This document shows, in pieces, positions 1 through 13,789 of a DNA stretch of 64,000 nt. The notes below the pieces were generated by a model. It was not told where the DNA came from. It saw only the letters and a program-made list of their open reading frames with translations, and did not search any database. Origin of the DNA: Siphlonurus alternatus (taxonomy: Eukaryota > Arthropoda > Insecta > Ephemeroptera > Siphlonuridae); NCBI GenBank assembly GCA_949825025.1, contig OX463779.1, positions 21,806,816-21,870,815 of the forward strand, read 5' to 3'. The first letter of the stretch is position 1, and each line of letters starts with the position of its first letter. Made by a program: the position numbers and the translations under genes.

Positions 1-1068
1 CTGTAATAATTATATCCTTCAATATTTATGTTTATTTATATTATTAATAAACATGTTGAAGGCACTGTATAATTAACTCGTATTGAAACAATTATTTACT
101 TTATAATAATTATGTTATACTGCATGCAGACTATAAACGCTACAGTAAAAGGTGTCACAAAATAATTTGTCATTCTAATCAATTTAATACTAAATAGAAG
201 AGTATACAATAACACTACCAAATATTAAATAAACCAAATTTACTATCTAAATGAAATCAAAATATCGGCATTTATGAGAAACATTAAAATAGTGAATCAA
301 TATATAGCTATATATAATAAAATAATAATAATTTACATTCCTATATGGAACTAAACTTAGAACTTAGATTAATAAAATGTTCATTTGTATATTTCATTCA
401 CTTTTAATGTACTCAGTCTTTGATTATTACGTTATTCGCTCAATTTGCCAAGCCTACTTAAGGAATCAGCTCAGATGGCTTCAACAATTACTGCCAGAGC
501 CAACTGGCGCCATCTCTGTGAGTGCCACTTTGTCCGTCACCTGAGTGGCAGCACTGTCGTTTTTAATTTGTAACAACGTAACTGCTGGGTTAAAGTAATG
601 AGGGTGAACTTAAAAACACAGTAATTATAAAATTCTAAGAAGAAGAATTAAAAAAGTTAAAGGAAACAGTAAATAAAAGTCCTTTATCATTAATTATCTT
701 TGTTAAAAAAACTTTTATGTTAAAATAACAAAAGAGATTAGTTCTAAGGAAATTATGCACTAAAGAAATTACATTCTTTATGGTAAAGAAACGTATTGTA
801 TTTTTTTAATACATTTTATAAGGTAAGCTAAAAATTATTTTCAAAACATTGAAAAGGAAATTTATACTTGTTTCAAAAATGTACACACAGTTTCTTCATT
901 GTTTTTATAAATGCAAAGTCGGGAAACTTGTTCCCGTGTTTTCATTCAATTTTTCTTCAACGCTGGAAAAGTTTTTTTTTAGAAGACTGTTGGTATCAGG
1001 TTTGAGTTCCAGGAGGAAGATAAACAAGGAGGCGGCTTTGAGGAGTGTGCCAACCTTCTTGCAATTAG

Positions 1069-1070
<2 letters not shown>
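1..1070. other. A+T-rich non-coding stretch
   Basis: No open frame of gene-like composition is visible. The only departure from the A+T-rich background is a patch at about 465-600 with higher GC, including CACCTG and CAACTGGCGCC. It could be regulatory or a small exon, but nothing identifies it. Confidence 0.5.

Positions 1071-1156
<86 letters not shown>
1071..1156. repeat. (CT)n microsatellite, about 43 units
   Basis: An almost perfect CT dinucleotide array. The Leu-Ser or Arg-Glu frames through it are by-products of the repeat, not protein. Arrays of this length mutate quickly. Confidence 0.98.
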
Positions 1157-1161
<5 letters not shown>

Positions 1162-1634
1162 TAGAAGAACTCAGAAGAAGGCAGCAAGAGAGATTCGGTT
1201 TCACAAAACTCTAAAGTTTGAATATAAACAATAACACATCATTAGTTTTAGTAATCTTAAGCAGTTTCATAATTATTATTTAATTAATTAGTTAATTATT
1301 TTTAAATAAAATAATATTTGAAACTATAGAAAAAATTCTCAATTACCAGTCATAATCAAAACTTATCATTTCCAATAAAAAAAAGTAAACTTATTATTGC
1401 ACAGCGTGAGTAAGAAATAAAAACATTTCCCATCATCACTTGAATGGCAATTAATTGGATTTTTTTTTTTTTTTTTTTTGGTCGGAAAAAAAATACCAAT
1501 TTTCCATCGTAAAATTGGATGCTGCTGAAGGTTTAAACAAAAATTGTATTTTATTTATAACTCGATTAAAAAACATTTTCTACTCACTTTTCAGCTGATT
1601 TTATTACGGTTAGTTGAGTGTCATATTCTAATTA

Positions 1635-1651
1635 AGGTCATCTCAGGGTCA
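1635..1651 (+). promoter_or_regulatory. candidate DR5 nuclear-receptor site
   Basis: Two half sites, AGGTCA and GGGTCA, lie in direct orientation with a 5-base spacer (TCTCA). DR elements of this half site are bound by RXR-type nuclear receptor dimers. A further TCACCTGAGGGTC lies downstream at about 1667. No promoter is visible nearby, so this is a motif match only. Confidence 0.25.
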
Positions 1652-4600
1652 TATGATTCTATAATGTCACCTGAGGGTCTGTGGTAAGCAAGATGCGTGG
1701 CGTGATATTCATTACTGTGGAGAACAACATTAGCTTTTATACCTTCCAGCGATTTAATATGATTGCTTTAACCCTGACTCTACTAATATAAAGTTTACAC
1801 GCTCTGAAATAAACCACAAGCTTTTGTATACCTCTTTGAGCTTCTGCCTCGTATTTACATGTAAGTAGATGTTAATTTGGATATGTTTATACATATTTGA
1901 TCCTAAGGAATCCTTAAATATGTTCATGTCCACTATAACATTTACTGTCTAGAAGAGACAACAATTAGCCTAAGTTTCCGGTTGTTAGTGCTTCAGTCTG
2001 CATGATAAACTGTTGAGTGGGAGTAAGTGGTAGTAGAAATTCTCAAACCAACTTTCAATTGAGGGTACAATTTATTTGTAATTAAAATCTTTTAAATTGT
2101 AAATAGAAAATTTTATTAATATTAAAATCACAATAAAGGGTAAAAATATTTTTATATTATAAAAAAATTAGCAAATGCTCTTAAAAATTTTAAAATAATG
2201 AAATTAGGTATTGAAGATAATAATGTTAGTAATTTTTATCGGCCAATACGACTATATATATTAACATGTGTTTTTGTAACTCATGAATTATTTTAAAAAA
2301 ATATATATTGACTTAATCAATTTATCTCGTTAGCGCAACGCTTTATTAGCTTTATTAATTTATGAAAAAAATTAAGTTTGAAGTACAACGTTACACATTT
2401 ATGCATGCTATATGATCACAGCTTATTTTAACATTTCCTATATTTTTAATTGAAATAAGTAATGAAAAAGAAAAGAAAACATTAAATTTATAACCAACTT
2501 CATATAATGTAATGAATATTTTTTTCCCCCAATTGAATGTTTTAGAATTACCTGAAAACATAATAACATTGCTATTTTTAGAACAGCTTTTTCATCGCGA
2601 CAAATTGAATATTGAAATTTGACTTCTTCCCCCCTCCCCTTTCTTGCTCTCGCGCGCCATGGTTGACAGTAACATGATTCTTGTGGAGCATTTCGTGGAA
2701 AAGCTAACCTTTTTTCACAGGACATTGAAAGTGTGCTCAATTCTCACGTTACAAAAAGTGAAAATATAAATTTATAATAAAAATATATTTTATTGAACAT
2801 ATTCCCTATTATAAATTGGAAAATAAAAAATGATATAAAGATAAATTAAATGAAAAAAGTAACTTAATACGATACCATACTATTTTATTTAAAAAAAATA
2901 TACATGTACATTTTTTTTAACTTAATATTTTATCTTATCGAAAGAATATATATAACAATAATAACAAATTGTTTAATAAAAACAAACCATTAAATTTTTT
3001 CTCTATTCTTTAGAAGTAACTTAAAATAGAAATTGCTGAACTATGAAAAATATTAATAAATAGTTGAGTATACCTGATCAATTTTAAAAAACTGATCTAT
3101 TGTTACAACGAGTTATTAAAATCACAAAAAACATATTGTGTTTATTGCATTTGCTGTTATAAATAAAACTATATGTTTATTTTTTGTATTTTTGAAATCG
3201 GCACTCTGGTTCCGAACACCCTAACTAAGGTTTCAAAATTTTTCTCTTGAGTAAATATGAAAAATATACGTACAAGATCATTTAAAACATCACCAGACGA
3301 TAATGGACTGCAGGGTTATAAAATACAAATCGGAAAAACGAAACTTTAAATAGCCGAAGTCACAAAATTTGAAAATTCAATGACGTCAATAGAATGTGTG
3401 TTAATTTGATATCCAAATCCCCGCATGTGAACGGTCGGTTATAACAAACGATCACATATTCATAATATTAAAAGACAACTTAAGTAGAGGGTTATATGTA
3501 TGATATCTTCCTTCAAAGCTATATTATTATATATTATATTCAAATACTATTACAATAAGGATAAAATGGATAATTTTGATGAAATAATCTACTTAATTAG
3601 ATTTCATCTATGTGGCTGTCAAGTATCAAATACACCACTAATCCTTTTGTAAGAAGTCAAAGGGAAATGATAATTAGTATAATATTATATTGTAAAAAAA
3701 TGGCAATGAAATTATTCATCAGTTGTATAATATATAGTTTAAAATAAATTTTATCATTCAGAAAATATCCTGGAAAACGATTGACGTGATCTCTATTCTC
3801 TAAAGAGTCTTGGTCTGGAATACATATAATGGAAATACAATGTTAAAATGTATATATTTTATATTTTTTGTACCATTGGACCTAAGTCTACATGCGTATT
3901 GCCAAACGTGACTTTCTAGTTTTATGTTTGTAGACATAAAGTTATTTATTTGTATTCACAATACAATCATAATATGTAAGTTACATTTTGATGTATCATT
4001 TTGGTACAGTCCATCGCTCTAAAAACCTTTCTTGCACTTCTCGATCGCTGTAGTAATGTTTATTAAAAAAAAATGCTATCTTAAATTATTTTGACAGGAC
4101 CTTATCTATTTATTCAAAATTATACTACAATCATTACTTTATTAAATTAATAAATCTTCACTCCAGCTTATATAACCTTTGATCTCTGTGCCTGTCTCTT
4201 TGTCTGAACTGCTGTCACATTCATTATTTCATTCCCCCATTCCATTTATCTTCCATCATTTTATTAAAACATTGTTTTGAACAATGATAATAATTTCATT
4301 GAATATTAATTAATACTTTCGTAAATAAATAAATTAATTAATTAATTAATTATTATATAATTATATTTTTATACCATTCCAGAATCGATCTAAATAATAA
4401 TAATTTGTAATAAATCGATGAAATATATAGACAAACTAAACTATATACTTATTTAAAAAAAATAACAAATAAAATGTAATGTATTTTTTTCTGTATTTGT
4501 TTAATATAAATATAAGAAACTTATATAAGCTATTTTGATTTTCTGTTTGATACATTGATTGTAACTTCCTCAAGTAGTGTTCTTCTCTCAATCCATAGTA

Positions 4601-4697
4601 TGCGACCAGTTCTTTTAATGTTGGTTGCTGTTTATTGAGTTTATGTTTACCAAATACGGACTATAAAGATCTGAAAATAAAACAAATTGATACTAAA

Positions 4698-4711
4698 GTT
4701 GCCGTGGCAAC
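4698..4711. promoter_or_regulatory. RFX-type X-box, GTTGCC-GT-GGCAAC
   Basis: A 14-base site with two perfect inverted half sites, GTTGCC and GGCAAC, separated by GT. This is the classic symmetric X-box bound by RFX factors, often found just upstream of ciliary or neuronal genes in animals. No adjacent first exon could be recognised. Confidence 0.4.
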
Positions 4712-6097
4712 GTTCTTCTTCACTATGGAAACAACTTGTCTACCTGTTTCCAGTAGTCAATTTATGAGGAAAACATCATCATATATACACAAAGCAAAAG
4801 CACTTGAGTGGTAGTGGTAGAACAGTTTATGATGAATATTGTGCCTGCTGGGAGGAAAGCCAATTTATTAAAGATACTTTAGTATGAAAGCAATCTACAT
4901 ACCTTCTTCACCTCTTTTAACCGCGTAGCAACAGAATAAGGAAATAAAATTTAGTGAATCAACAAAATATCAGAATATAAAGTCTTCATCCATGTTGAAA
5001 AGAATTTTATGTAATAATAATATTAATGTAATTTGTTTTCCTGGTTCTTAATAAAAATATTAATGTACTGTTATTTAAATATTTTCATTGTTGTATAAAC
5101 AAGATAATAATACTTTAACAATTAACAATAATTTTTATATTACATTTTACTGAAATTACTGAAATATTACTTTTAGCTGAAATTTGAATTATTTTCATGC
5201 GTGATTTTTTTTTTTTTAGAGCAAAGCTTTGCAAATGTTGCGTCCTTATATATTATTATAAAATCAGTTGTGTTATGTTGATGTCACGAGATCAACGAGT
5301 TGAATTCACAAATAAACAAATTTTACGTAAAAGATTCACTTAGGTTTCTTGGAGAGTGGAGAGTATACAAATTTCAGCTTATTTTAAATTTTTGTACATG
5401 AATCATTGTAGAATGTACTATAGTTGATGATGCTTTCAACAAATTTTATTTCAATTTTGTGGCAGAAATTTGTTCATTACATTAAAAAATTATATTGAAA
5501 ATAATTAAATTAAAAATATTCGTAGCAATCCTCGCATCTTGTAATATATATATTGAAAAACATGTCGTTTGGAAAGGAATGAAAAATAAAACTGAAAATT
5601 GCATACCTTAATTATCAAGAGAGACACGAGGTATAAGCCTCCTATGTGAAATCTACCATTAACTTGTTTAAGAAAACCTTATTTTATACATTAACGTTTG
5701 GGTTGAATATTAATGTCAGTATTTTCTCTAAGGATTTCTCTTGTTAAAATTACGTTCAACACATAAATTGATTATCAACTTCTCAGTAACAGACAAGTGA
5801 TGAAGTTATTTAAGGTTAATTATATAATTATTTATGCCTTAATAAAATATTACATTTAACCTGTTTTATAATTTATTCACACTGAAGAAAAGAAAAAAAC
5901 GATATGTTGTATTGAATTAATTCATAAATTACTGACTGCCACTCAAATCTTATTAATCTGAGCACCAAGACATGAACTATAAATAAATCTACACGGTTTT
6001 CAGTATAAGGTTTTAAACTCTACTTGATTTGTTTACAAATGAAAACATTTTGCGTGGGTTTTGAAATTAGTCAAGCCAGCAGGCCACAGTAGAGTGG

Positions 6098-6370
6098 TCA
6101 TGGAGAAAACAGTAGGGACTTTGTGGGCCGGATGTTTCGATCTCCAAAGTTGAGAGAAATGGAAGGAGGAGGAGGCTTGGAACTCCACTTCTGGTCGTCT
6201 TTCTTCGCTCGTGCTCTTTTACGAGTTAGGTTTATCAGTAAAGCTGCTCTTAAATAATCTCTCTCTCTTATAAGAGAAGGAGGGTTGTGGCGAGCCTGGA
6301 GGGTCTCTTTTAATGAGAAACTTTGACACAACAGCACCAACAGCAGAAGCATGACACGCGCAGTCGCCAT
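6098..6370 (-). CDS. candidate first coding exon of a secreted or membrane protein
   Basis: A 90-codon open frame on the minus strand. The first 22 residues look like a signal peptide: a short MATAR start, an unbroken MLLLLVLLC hydrophobic core, then polar residues. The start sits in a good context (AAG before ATG, G after), and AAGATGGCGAC also resembles a YY1/Pho site, which often overlaps start codons. The body is Arg/Lys-rich (for example RKRARAKKDD) and has a PPPP run; no domain is recognised. A possible splice donor, CTC/GTAAAA, lies within the codons for NLTRK, so only the first part may be coding. Base composition is clearly richer in GC than the flanks. It could be chance: open frames of this length are not rare here. 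Confidence 0.3.
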   Translation of the reverse strand: MATARVMLLLLVLLCQSFSLKETLQARHNPPSLIRERDYLRAALLINLTRKRARAKKDDQKWSSKPPPPSISLNFGDRNIRPTKSLLFSP

Positions 6371-8484
<2,114 letters not shown>

Positions 8485-8650
8485 AACCTCCTTTTTTATT
8501 GCAGAAATGGATAGAGGGTGCAAAGTTGTTAATCTGATTTTGTTTTTAGATTTGTTAGAGACCAGGAAGTAGTGCTAAAAAGTTTTGTCGATGTTGGGTT
8601 TGAACCCACGCCCCTTTTAGGTCATATTCTTTGTATTAAATTAATATTTC
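8485..8650 (+). mobile_element. half copy of the ATTGCAGAAATGGATAGAGGG MITE family (core C)
   Basis: The left half of the palindromic MITE family found complete at 12676, 29652, 38465 and 59743. It begins near CCTCCTTTTTTATTGCAG and runs through AATGGATAGAGGGTGCAAAG into a core with GGGTTTGAACCCACG. That core is shared only with the copy at 38465. The right arm is missing after about 8650, so this copy is truncated or broken. Confidence 0.75.
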
Positions 8651-9361
8651 CCATAAACCTTAGGGGCTATTTACAAGAACTATTGTAAGCATATATTTTA
8701 GCAAAGAAATATTTAACATATTTTGATACCAAATTTTCGTACTTCCATATTTTAGTACCAACAATTTCTAGACTAAATTCTATGCAGATTTCTTCATGAA
8801 TGCCCCTCCTATCTCCGAATTCATGTCCTCAATACAATACTGTGTTATAGGATAATTCACTAAGAAAACCACGAAAACCATAGTTCAGATGGTTGGTGTT
8901 GCAGCACGTTCGAAGACTTGCGCTAATGTTCGCGGTAATGGAAAGTCACGCAGGCAGGATTTAAACTCAGGACCTCAAAATCTGCTCCAATTTGTTTTTA
9001 TGGTGAGGTTGTAGCATTTGATAAACATCTATCTTTTGTTAAGAATTTTGTGATACCTTTTTTATTTTTGATAACAACATAAAAATGTACGTGAGATCAA
9101 TTTTCTAACCATGCGTGCAGTATAATAATGTGGTCTTATATATAGATAATGAGATATTCTAAAGTTATTGAAAGTACAATCATATCACGAAAACAAGCCA
9201 TGGTATTAGTATCGGACACTCCTGAATCTCAGCATAGAAGTTAATTATATTATCATTTCTATCACCAAAATTTGTGCTAAAAAAAAATTCTATTATTATT
9301 TTTTTTTTTTTTTCATTTTTATGCATGTTACTGGAACTAGTGGTTTTTTTTCGTTATGTGA
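8651..9361. other. A+T-rich stretch with a possible tRNA-like SINE relic
   Basis: Mostly featureless. At about 8878-8985 a GC-richer patch starts with TAGTTCAGATGGTTGGTG, close to a Pol III A box. CGTTCGAAGAC follows about 30 bases later and could be a degraded B box. No tail or target duplication is visible, so a SINE relic is only possible. Confidence 0.3.
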
Positions 9362-9397
<36 letters not shown>

Positions 9398-9430
9398 TGT
9401 ATACTGTATATATATACTGTATATATATAT
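9362..9430. repeat. (TA)n microsatellite with ACTGTATA interruptions
   Basis: A TA array followed by repeats of ATACTGTATATA. Confidence 0.95.
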
Positions 9431-9762
9431 CTTAAAGGAGGTATTTAAATATTGATTACAATATTTAAATGTTGATTTGGGTTTTCTGTTGAAAATTCAT
9501 AAAATTAATTATACCTGGTACTACAGTTTAATAACAACTATACTACTGTACTAAAACGCAAAATGTCAAAAATGATAAATATTATATTTCACAAGTATGC
9601 TGAAATGACAAGAGATGATGTTGTATTATTTTACATGAGTACTATCCTAATGAGCATTTCATAATATTACTGGTATGAACAATGTAACAGAGGCAAGCAG
9701 CCACGATTTGGGGTTGCAGGTAAAAAAACAAAAAGTCTGTTGTTTATTGTATGTGTAGAGAG

Positions 9763-9797
<35 letters not shown>

Positions 9798-10494
9798 TAG
9801 CAATGTTAAAAGAAGCGTTAATTTTCATTACGCTTGTGTAAACCTAAGCCCACCCACAGTCATGTGCTGCCCGGCCCGCTCCTGGCTAACGTTTACCACA
9901 AAGAGTCGTGCCAACATGTCAAGTACAAAATGTGTTTTTCGTTTTTTATTAACATTATTTTGTAATTTTGTATGCATTAAATATTTATGAAAATTTTACT
10001 GTATAAATAATAGAGTTTAGGGTGTGTTAAGTCTTTGTTAATTTTAATTAACAACAACAAAAATTCAATTTTAATATCCGCTTGTTTTATAGTGTACTAT
10101 ATATAGTATTCATTTACCCTAAAGTTATTTTAGTTATAAATACATGCTAAAAAAATAATTAAAAGGTTAAAACGTTTAGAGAAAAAATTTGAAATTGTTG
10201 TTATATTCTAATATTTATTTGTAAGTCATTCATATTTTAATTTAACAAAAATAACTAAAAATAAGTAAACATTCCCCATTAAAAATATTAGAATAATTTT
10301 TTGGGAATAACTGAAGCATTTTCTTTGTATTTCTTTTTTATTTATTCTAATTTTTCTTTAGTGTTTAAAAAATCAATTAAAAAATGTATAAATTGAAGAA
10401 AAAAATTGTTTGATAAATAATTTAGAGTTGAATTTTATATCATGCATGTTGATAGACATAAAATTTTACCATGTTTGATCGCTACATTGTACGT
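9431..10494. other. A+T-rich stretch with a (GA)n array
   Basis: Contains a (GA)n run of about 23 bases (9773-9795) and a modest GC-richer patch at 9840-9915. No coding or element structure recognised. Confidence 0.5.
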
Positions 10495-10700
10495 ACAGGT
10501 AGCCACATGACGGCGTGTCCTATTTCTACTCTGCTTGGTTCAGCGCTCTTCCACCCACTCGAGCGCTCGTTTACCTCGAGGGCTCCCCACTCCTCCCTCC
10601 CCCCAGTGACCTGGGAGGCTGCAGCGAGCCCCAGCCCCAGCTCGGCTCCAGCACTAAAATAAATTGAGCTCGCCGCGTGACCTACTAGCCACAGAGAGTG
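10495..10700. other. GC-rich island
   Basis: About 200 bases that are far richer in G+C and CpG than the flanks (CTCGAGCGCTCG, CTCGCCGCGTGACC, CCCCAGTGACCTGGGAGGC). A 63-codon plus-strand frame covers 10471-10662, but its Pro/Ser-rich composition matches no family I know. A promoter, enhancer or small exon are all possible. Confidence 0.45.
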
Positions 10701-11526
10701 TTACCTCGATTAATCTCCTCCAAATAGAATTATACTGCATTTTTAAGTCTGCATCACTGGCAGTTACACCAGAGTATATTATATTTACTGTAAATAGAAA
10801 ATAAACTTTTTATATTTATTAAATTTTATGATGTTAAAACCTAAATAAAAAAAAGAGTAAATATATGAGATTAATTTTTCAAAAGATCCCTTATAAAACC
10901 ATAGAAAAACCTTAACGTAAATTTATATTAATTCTGTCGTAATAATGTATTTTAATAAATATTAAATTTATAATTCTTGTAATTTTTTAGTTTTGGGAAT
11001 TAATTTTCTTATAGTTTTTACGTAAGATTATAAGATGTAAGGAACTATTTTATTGAACCTCAATCACAATAATTCAGTGTAGATCTGGGAGCGATGAAAC
11101 ATCTTGTTTATAGCGATATCATTTTAAGAGGTGATAAAGTTTTATTTGTTTGTTTTTTTATGTCAAACCATAAACAATATAAGATATTTGTAGAACATTA
11201 TTATTGGATAAAAAGTTGAAGTAAATTCTCAAGGACTCTTCTAGAGTTCATAACAGGTGGCTCCACCTGTGGAATAAACCGTAGTATACATGCAGTCGTA
11301 TCCTGGCAAAAAACAAACAATAAATTCTGTAAAAATATTTACTGACAAGAAATTAGAAAATAAATTTGGAAACACTAATAACTTTTTCTATCTTATCACT
11401 GCAAACATTCTTTTAGCAAACAAAGTCTAGAAGTGTTGGAATATTGGTAAACTTTGATTTTCCAATGCTGTTTGAAGATAGTTTAGTTTAAAAAAGGTTT
11501 AGGTATGTAGTATGTATATATTGTCA
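10701..11526. other. A+T-rich non-coding stretch
   Basis: Nothing recognised apart from low-complexity A+T sequence. Confidence 0.5.
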
Positions 11527-11572
11527 AGGTTAGGCAACTTGCTCAGCACTAAAACAAAGCGGGTTACAAACA
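11527..11572 (+). repeat. dispersed motif GGTTAGGCAACTTGCTCAGC
   Basis: A copy of a short dispersed family, here followed by AAAACAAAGCGGGTTACAAA. Related copies occur at about 19408, 29345 (minus), 33121, 34325, 38391, 54191, 55971 (minus) and 60285 (minus). The similarity was judged by eye; the true family boundaries are not known. Confidence 0.5.
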
Positions 11573-12099
11573 TAGCAGGGGCAAATAGTAAGCAATATTT
11601 TAATGCTGCAAATATGCATTCAATTTTGATGCTGAACAAATATCTAACTATTTAATAGGGTACATCTTTAAAATTGCTTGATCATGAATTAATCCTGCAT
11701 AAAAATCAATATACAATATTTCTAATAATTATGAAATACAAAAATTTTGTGTTTTAATATAGGCCATTTAAATTTATTTTGTGTATAATTTGGAAATTTT
11801 ATGAATAAAAAATATCAGCATTTCAACACTTAAATCCTTCCAAATGCAAAAATAAAAAAAAAATTTAAACGCAATAAAATTAATGTATCATTAAAAGTAA
11901 TAGATAAAAATAACGCCAAGAAAAAGAAATAAGATACCCGTAAGAAAAATAGCCCTTATAATTAAGTACCTTGTCTTGTTTTGCATCTGGTTGTCTGCTT
12001 TATGAATATCTCTAAATATTATAATATTTTATTTATCACTAATGATGTTATTATAGAAAACAATTTATATTTCTAATAAAATAAATTACTGTTTAATAC
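11573..12099. other. A+T-rich non-coding stretch
   Basis: No element ends or coding signal seen. The retrotransposon relic that follows may begin within the last part of this stretch, but reading-frame evidence only starts at about 12100. Confidence 0.4.
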
Positions 12100-12415
12100 C
12101 TCAAAAACTAAAAACTAATATTATTAATTTTCAATTAACTTTTAAATCAAGTAATAATTTAGAAAACTCAGTACACTGTGACGGTGAATTTATTTCTATT
12201 ACAAATTTTTTTAAATTATTGGGCATATTTTATTGATAAGAATTTGAAATGGGACAATCACATTAATTATCTCTGTAAAAAATATCTAAATATTTTTTTT
12301 GTGTTTAAAAAATCAGTTGATGTAGCATCACTTAAAAATGCTTATTTTTCTTATTTTCATTCTGTTTTTTTGGGGCAATGCAGCTTAATATGTTTGATAC
12401 TATAAAGGTGGATTT

Positions 12416-12615
12416 TCATGGGCGGCAACGGCGACGCGGCGCGATTTTAACTTAAAAGCTGTGAAATCCTATGCGGCGGCGAATTCGCAGGTAATCGCGT
12501 TAATTACGATGCTCTTTTTCTTTTAATCGCCCAATATGGCCGCCAATGGATGTTACAGCAAGTGCGCATTATTCGCGTCGCGTCGCATGGTAAAAATCGC
12601 CATGTGACTCCACCT
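12416..12615 (+). mobile_element. GC-rich MITE (AGGTGGA termini), 3-bp TAA duplication
   Basis: A 200-bp element with terminal inverted repeats AGGTGGATTTTCATGGGCG / CGCCATGTGACTCCACCT and CpG-rich arms (GGCGACGCGGCGCG, CGCGTCGCGTCGC). TAA flanks both sides (12413-12415 and 12616-12618). Removing the element and one TAA restores the reverse-transcriptase frame (ACT ATA AGA GTT TTC), which supports the 3-bp duplication directly. A 3-bp TWA duplication is typical of PIF/Harbinger elements; the assignment is inference. A second copy lies in the opposite orientation at 26882-27091. Confidence 0.85.
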
Positions 12616-12675
12616 TAAGAGTTTTCAAAATGCAAAAAAAAAAAAAAAAGAAAGAAAGAAAGAAAAAAAAGCAAT

Positions 12676-12990
12676 GGAGTATCGTCCTCAATTTTTTTTA
12701 TTGCAGAAATGGATAGAGGGTGCAAAGTTATGCTACCCTGATTTTTTTCAGATTTTTTTGAGACCTGGAACTATTTTTAAAAAATTATTGAAAGTCCTTT
12801 TTGTGACGTCACGCGGCGGCAAGTCCTATCTTTTTCTTAAGGAGCGGCGTCTCGTGACGTCACGAAAAGGACTTTCAATAATTTTTTAAAAATAGTTCCC
12901 GGGCTCTAAAAAATCTGAAAAAAATCAGGGTAGCATAACTTTGCACCCTCTATCCATTTCTGCAATAAAAAAAATTGAGGACAATACTCT
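12676..12990. mobile_element. palindromic MITE, ATGGATAGAGGG family, core A
   Basis: A near-perfect 315-bp inverted repeat. The arms carry GGAGTATCG, TTATTGCAGAAATGGATAGAGG, GCTACCCTGATTTTTTTCAG and TTATTGAAAGTCCTTTT. The centre holds two TGACGTCA octamers (12804, 12855) around AAGTCCTATCTTTTTCTTAAGGAG. AT flanks both ends; keeping one AT joins the reverse-transcriptase reading frame (GCA ATT AGA ATA), so AT may be the target duplication, as reported for ISL2EU-type elements. The 71-codon frame inside is an arm artefact. Confidence 0.9.
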
Positions 12991-13400
12991 ATTAGAATAT
13001 TAAAAAATGTGTCCCCACGAACAAACTGTAAAAGTTTGGTTGTTCATCTCCGCCATTACCGGCGCTATAATAGATCTATCGATTTTTACATAACAAATAT
13101 TCTCATTATTTCGACCATAATAATGTACATCACTCCCATAATACTGTAGATATAAACACTTATTTTCCCCGGCCTTACATAGAACATCGGTTTGTGAAGA
13201 TGGACCCCATTACTCTTTCCAAAAGTTGTATAGTAATCTCCTCAGTCAATTAAAAAGTGAAAGTGATATTGTACATTTTAAAAGTAACATTAAAATGCAT
13301 GCATTTACTGGCAATAAACATATATAAAATGGACGATTACTATAAATGAATATTTCATGTATTTTTGTTGAAATGTCTTTTGAAGATAAATAAAATTTTG

Positions 13401-13789
13401 AATTTTGATTTTTTTTTTTATTATTATTATTATTTTATTTGAATTTTAAGAGAGACTAAAATTAGATTTTGTGTCTTCATGTTTCAAGTTTTCCAAATCA
13501 TAAAACTTTTACCAAGTAAATACTCAAAAACTTTTAAATAAAAATAGTGTACACACATGTGACGTTAACATGATTGATTTTCTAATTTAATAATAATTTT
13601 AAATTACATTAAACATGGAGTAGCTCATCAGTTTCATCATGGGTATATTTGCTATTACAATTTCCATCATAATAATGATAAAATATACCCTTCAACAGCA
13701 TCCATGTAAACACAAAGGAATAATCTCTCATTGTTGAGTCCTGTCCAGCCAATCTGACACGCTTAAAACAAAATAAAAAGACGTATAAA
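13401..13789. other. poly-T/(ATT)n and A+T-rich stretch
   Basis: Begins with the T-rich and ATT-rich 3' end of the retrotransposon relic (about 13411-13440). After that no feature is recognised. Confidence 0.5.

Larger units (their letters stand above)
1157..6097. other. A+T-rich non-coding stretch
   Basis: No coding signal recognised. It holds a poly-T run (1461-1479), short TTAA/TTAATTAA clusters (for example 4332-4352), one TGACGTCA octamer (3381-3388), a nuclear-receptor-like direct repeat (1635-1651) and an RFX-like X-box (4698-4711). A short C-rich patch followed by CGCGCGCC lies at about 2630-2660. Confidence 0.5.
12100..13328 (+). pseudogene. decayed non-LTR reverse transcriptase (3' half), split by two MITEs
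   Basis: Pieces of one reverse-transcriptase C-terminal half lie in order on the plus strand. 12118-12226 reads into the FKLLGIF motif that follows the palm. After a frameshift, 12227-12350 gives IDKNLKWDNHINYLCKK. Then 12371-12412 gives WGNAA and NMFDT, 12617-12673 gives RVFKMQKK and a following A, 12993-13045 gives RILKNVSPRTNCKS, and 13150-13327 runs through Y-S-N-L to SDIVHFKSNIKM and a stop. This order matches the thumb and C-terminal region of Jockey/CR1-like non-LTR elements. The upstream catalytic part is absent, and several frameshifts and stops show it is dead. The 3' end is probably the GATAAATAAAATTTTG and poly-T/ATT-rich sequence at about 13385-13440. The gaps are exactly the two MITEs at 12416-12615 and 12676-12990. 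Confidence 0.8.

Noticed and set aside
905..1204. Leu-Ser and Arg-Glu rich frames over the CT/GA arrays (also at 7662, 33384-33764, 45799-46049)
   Set aside because: They are translations of dinucleotide arrays, open on both strands and in several frames.
12178..12405. Independent 75-codon gene
   Set aside because: It is a frame-shifted piece of the reverse-transcriptase relic.
12674..12889. 71-codon frame repeated at 59843-60058 (minus)
   Set aside because: Both are the arm of the same palindromic MITE; similarity reflects the repeat, not a conserved protein.
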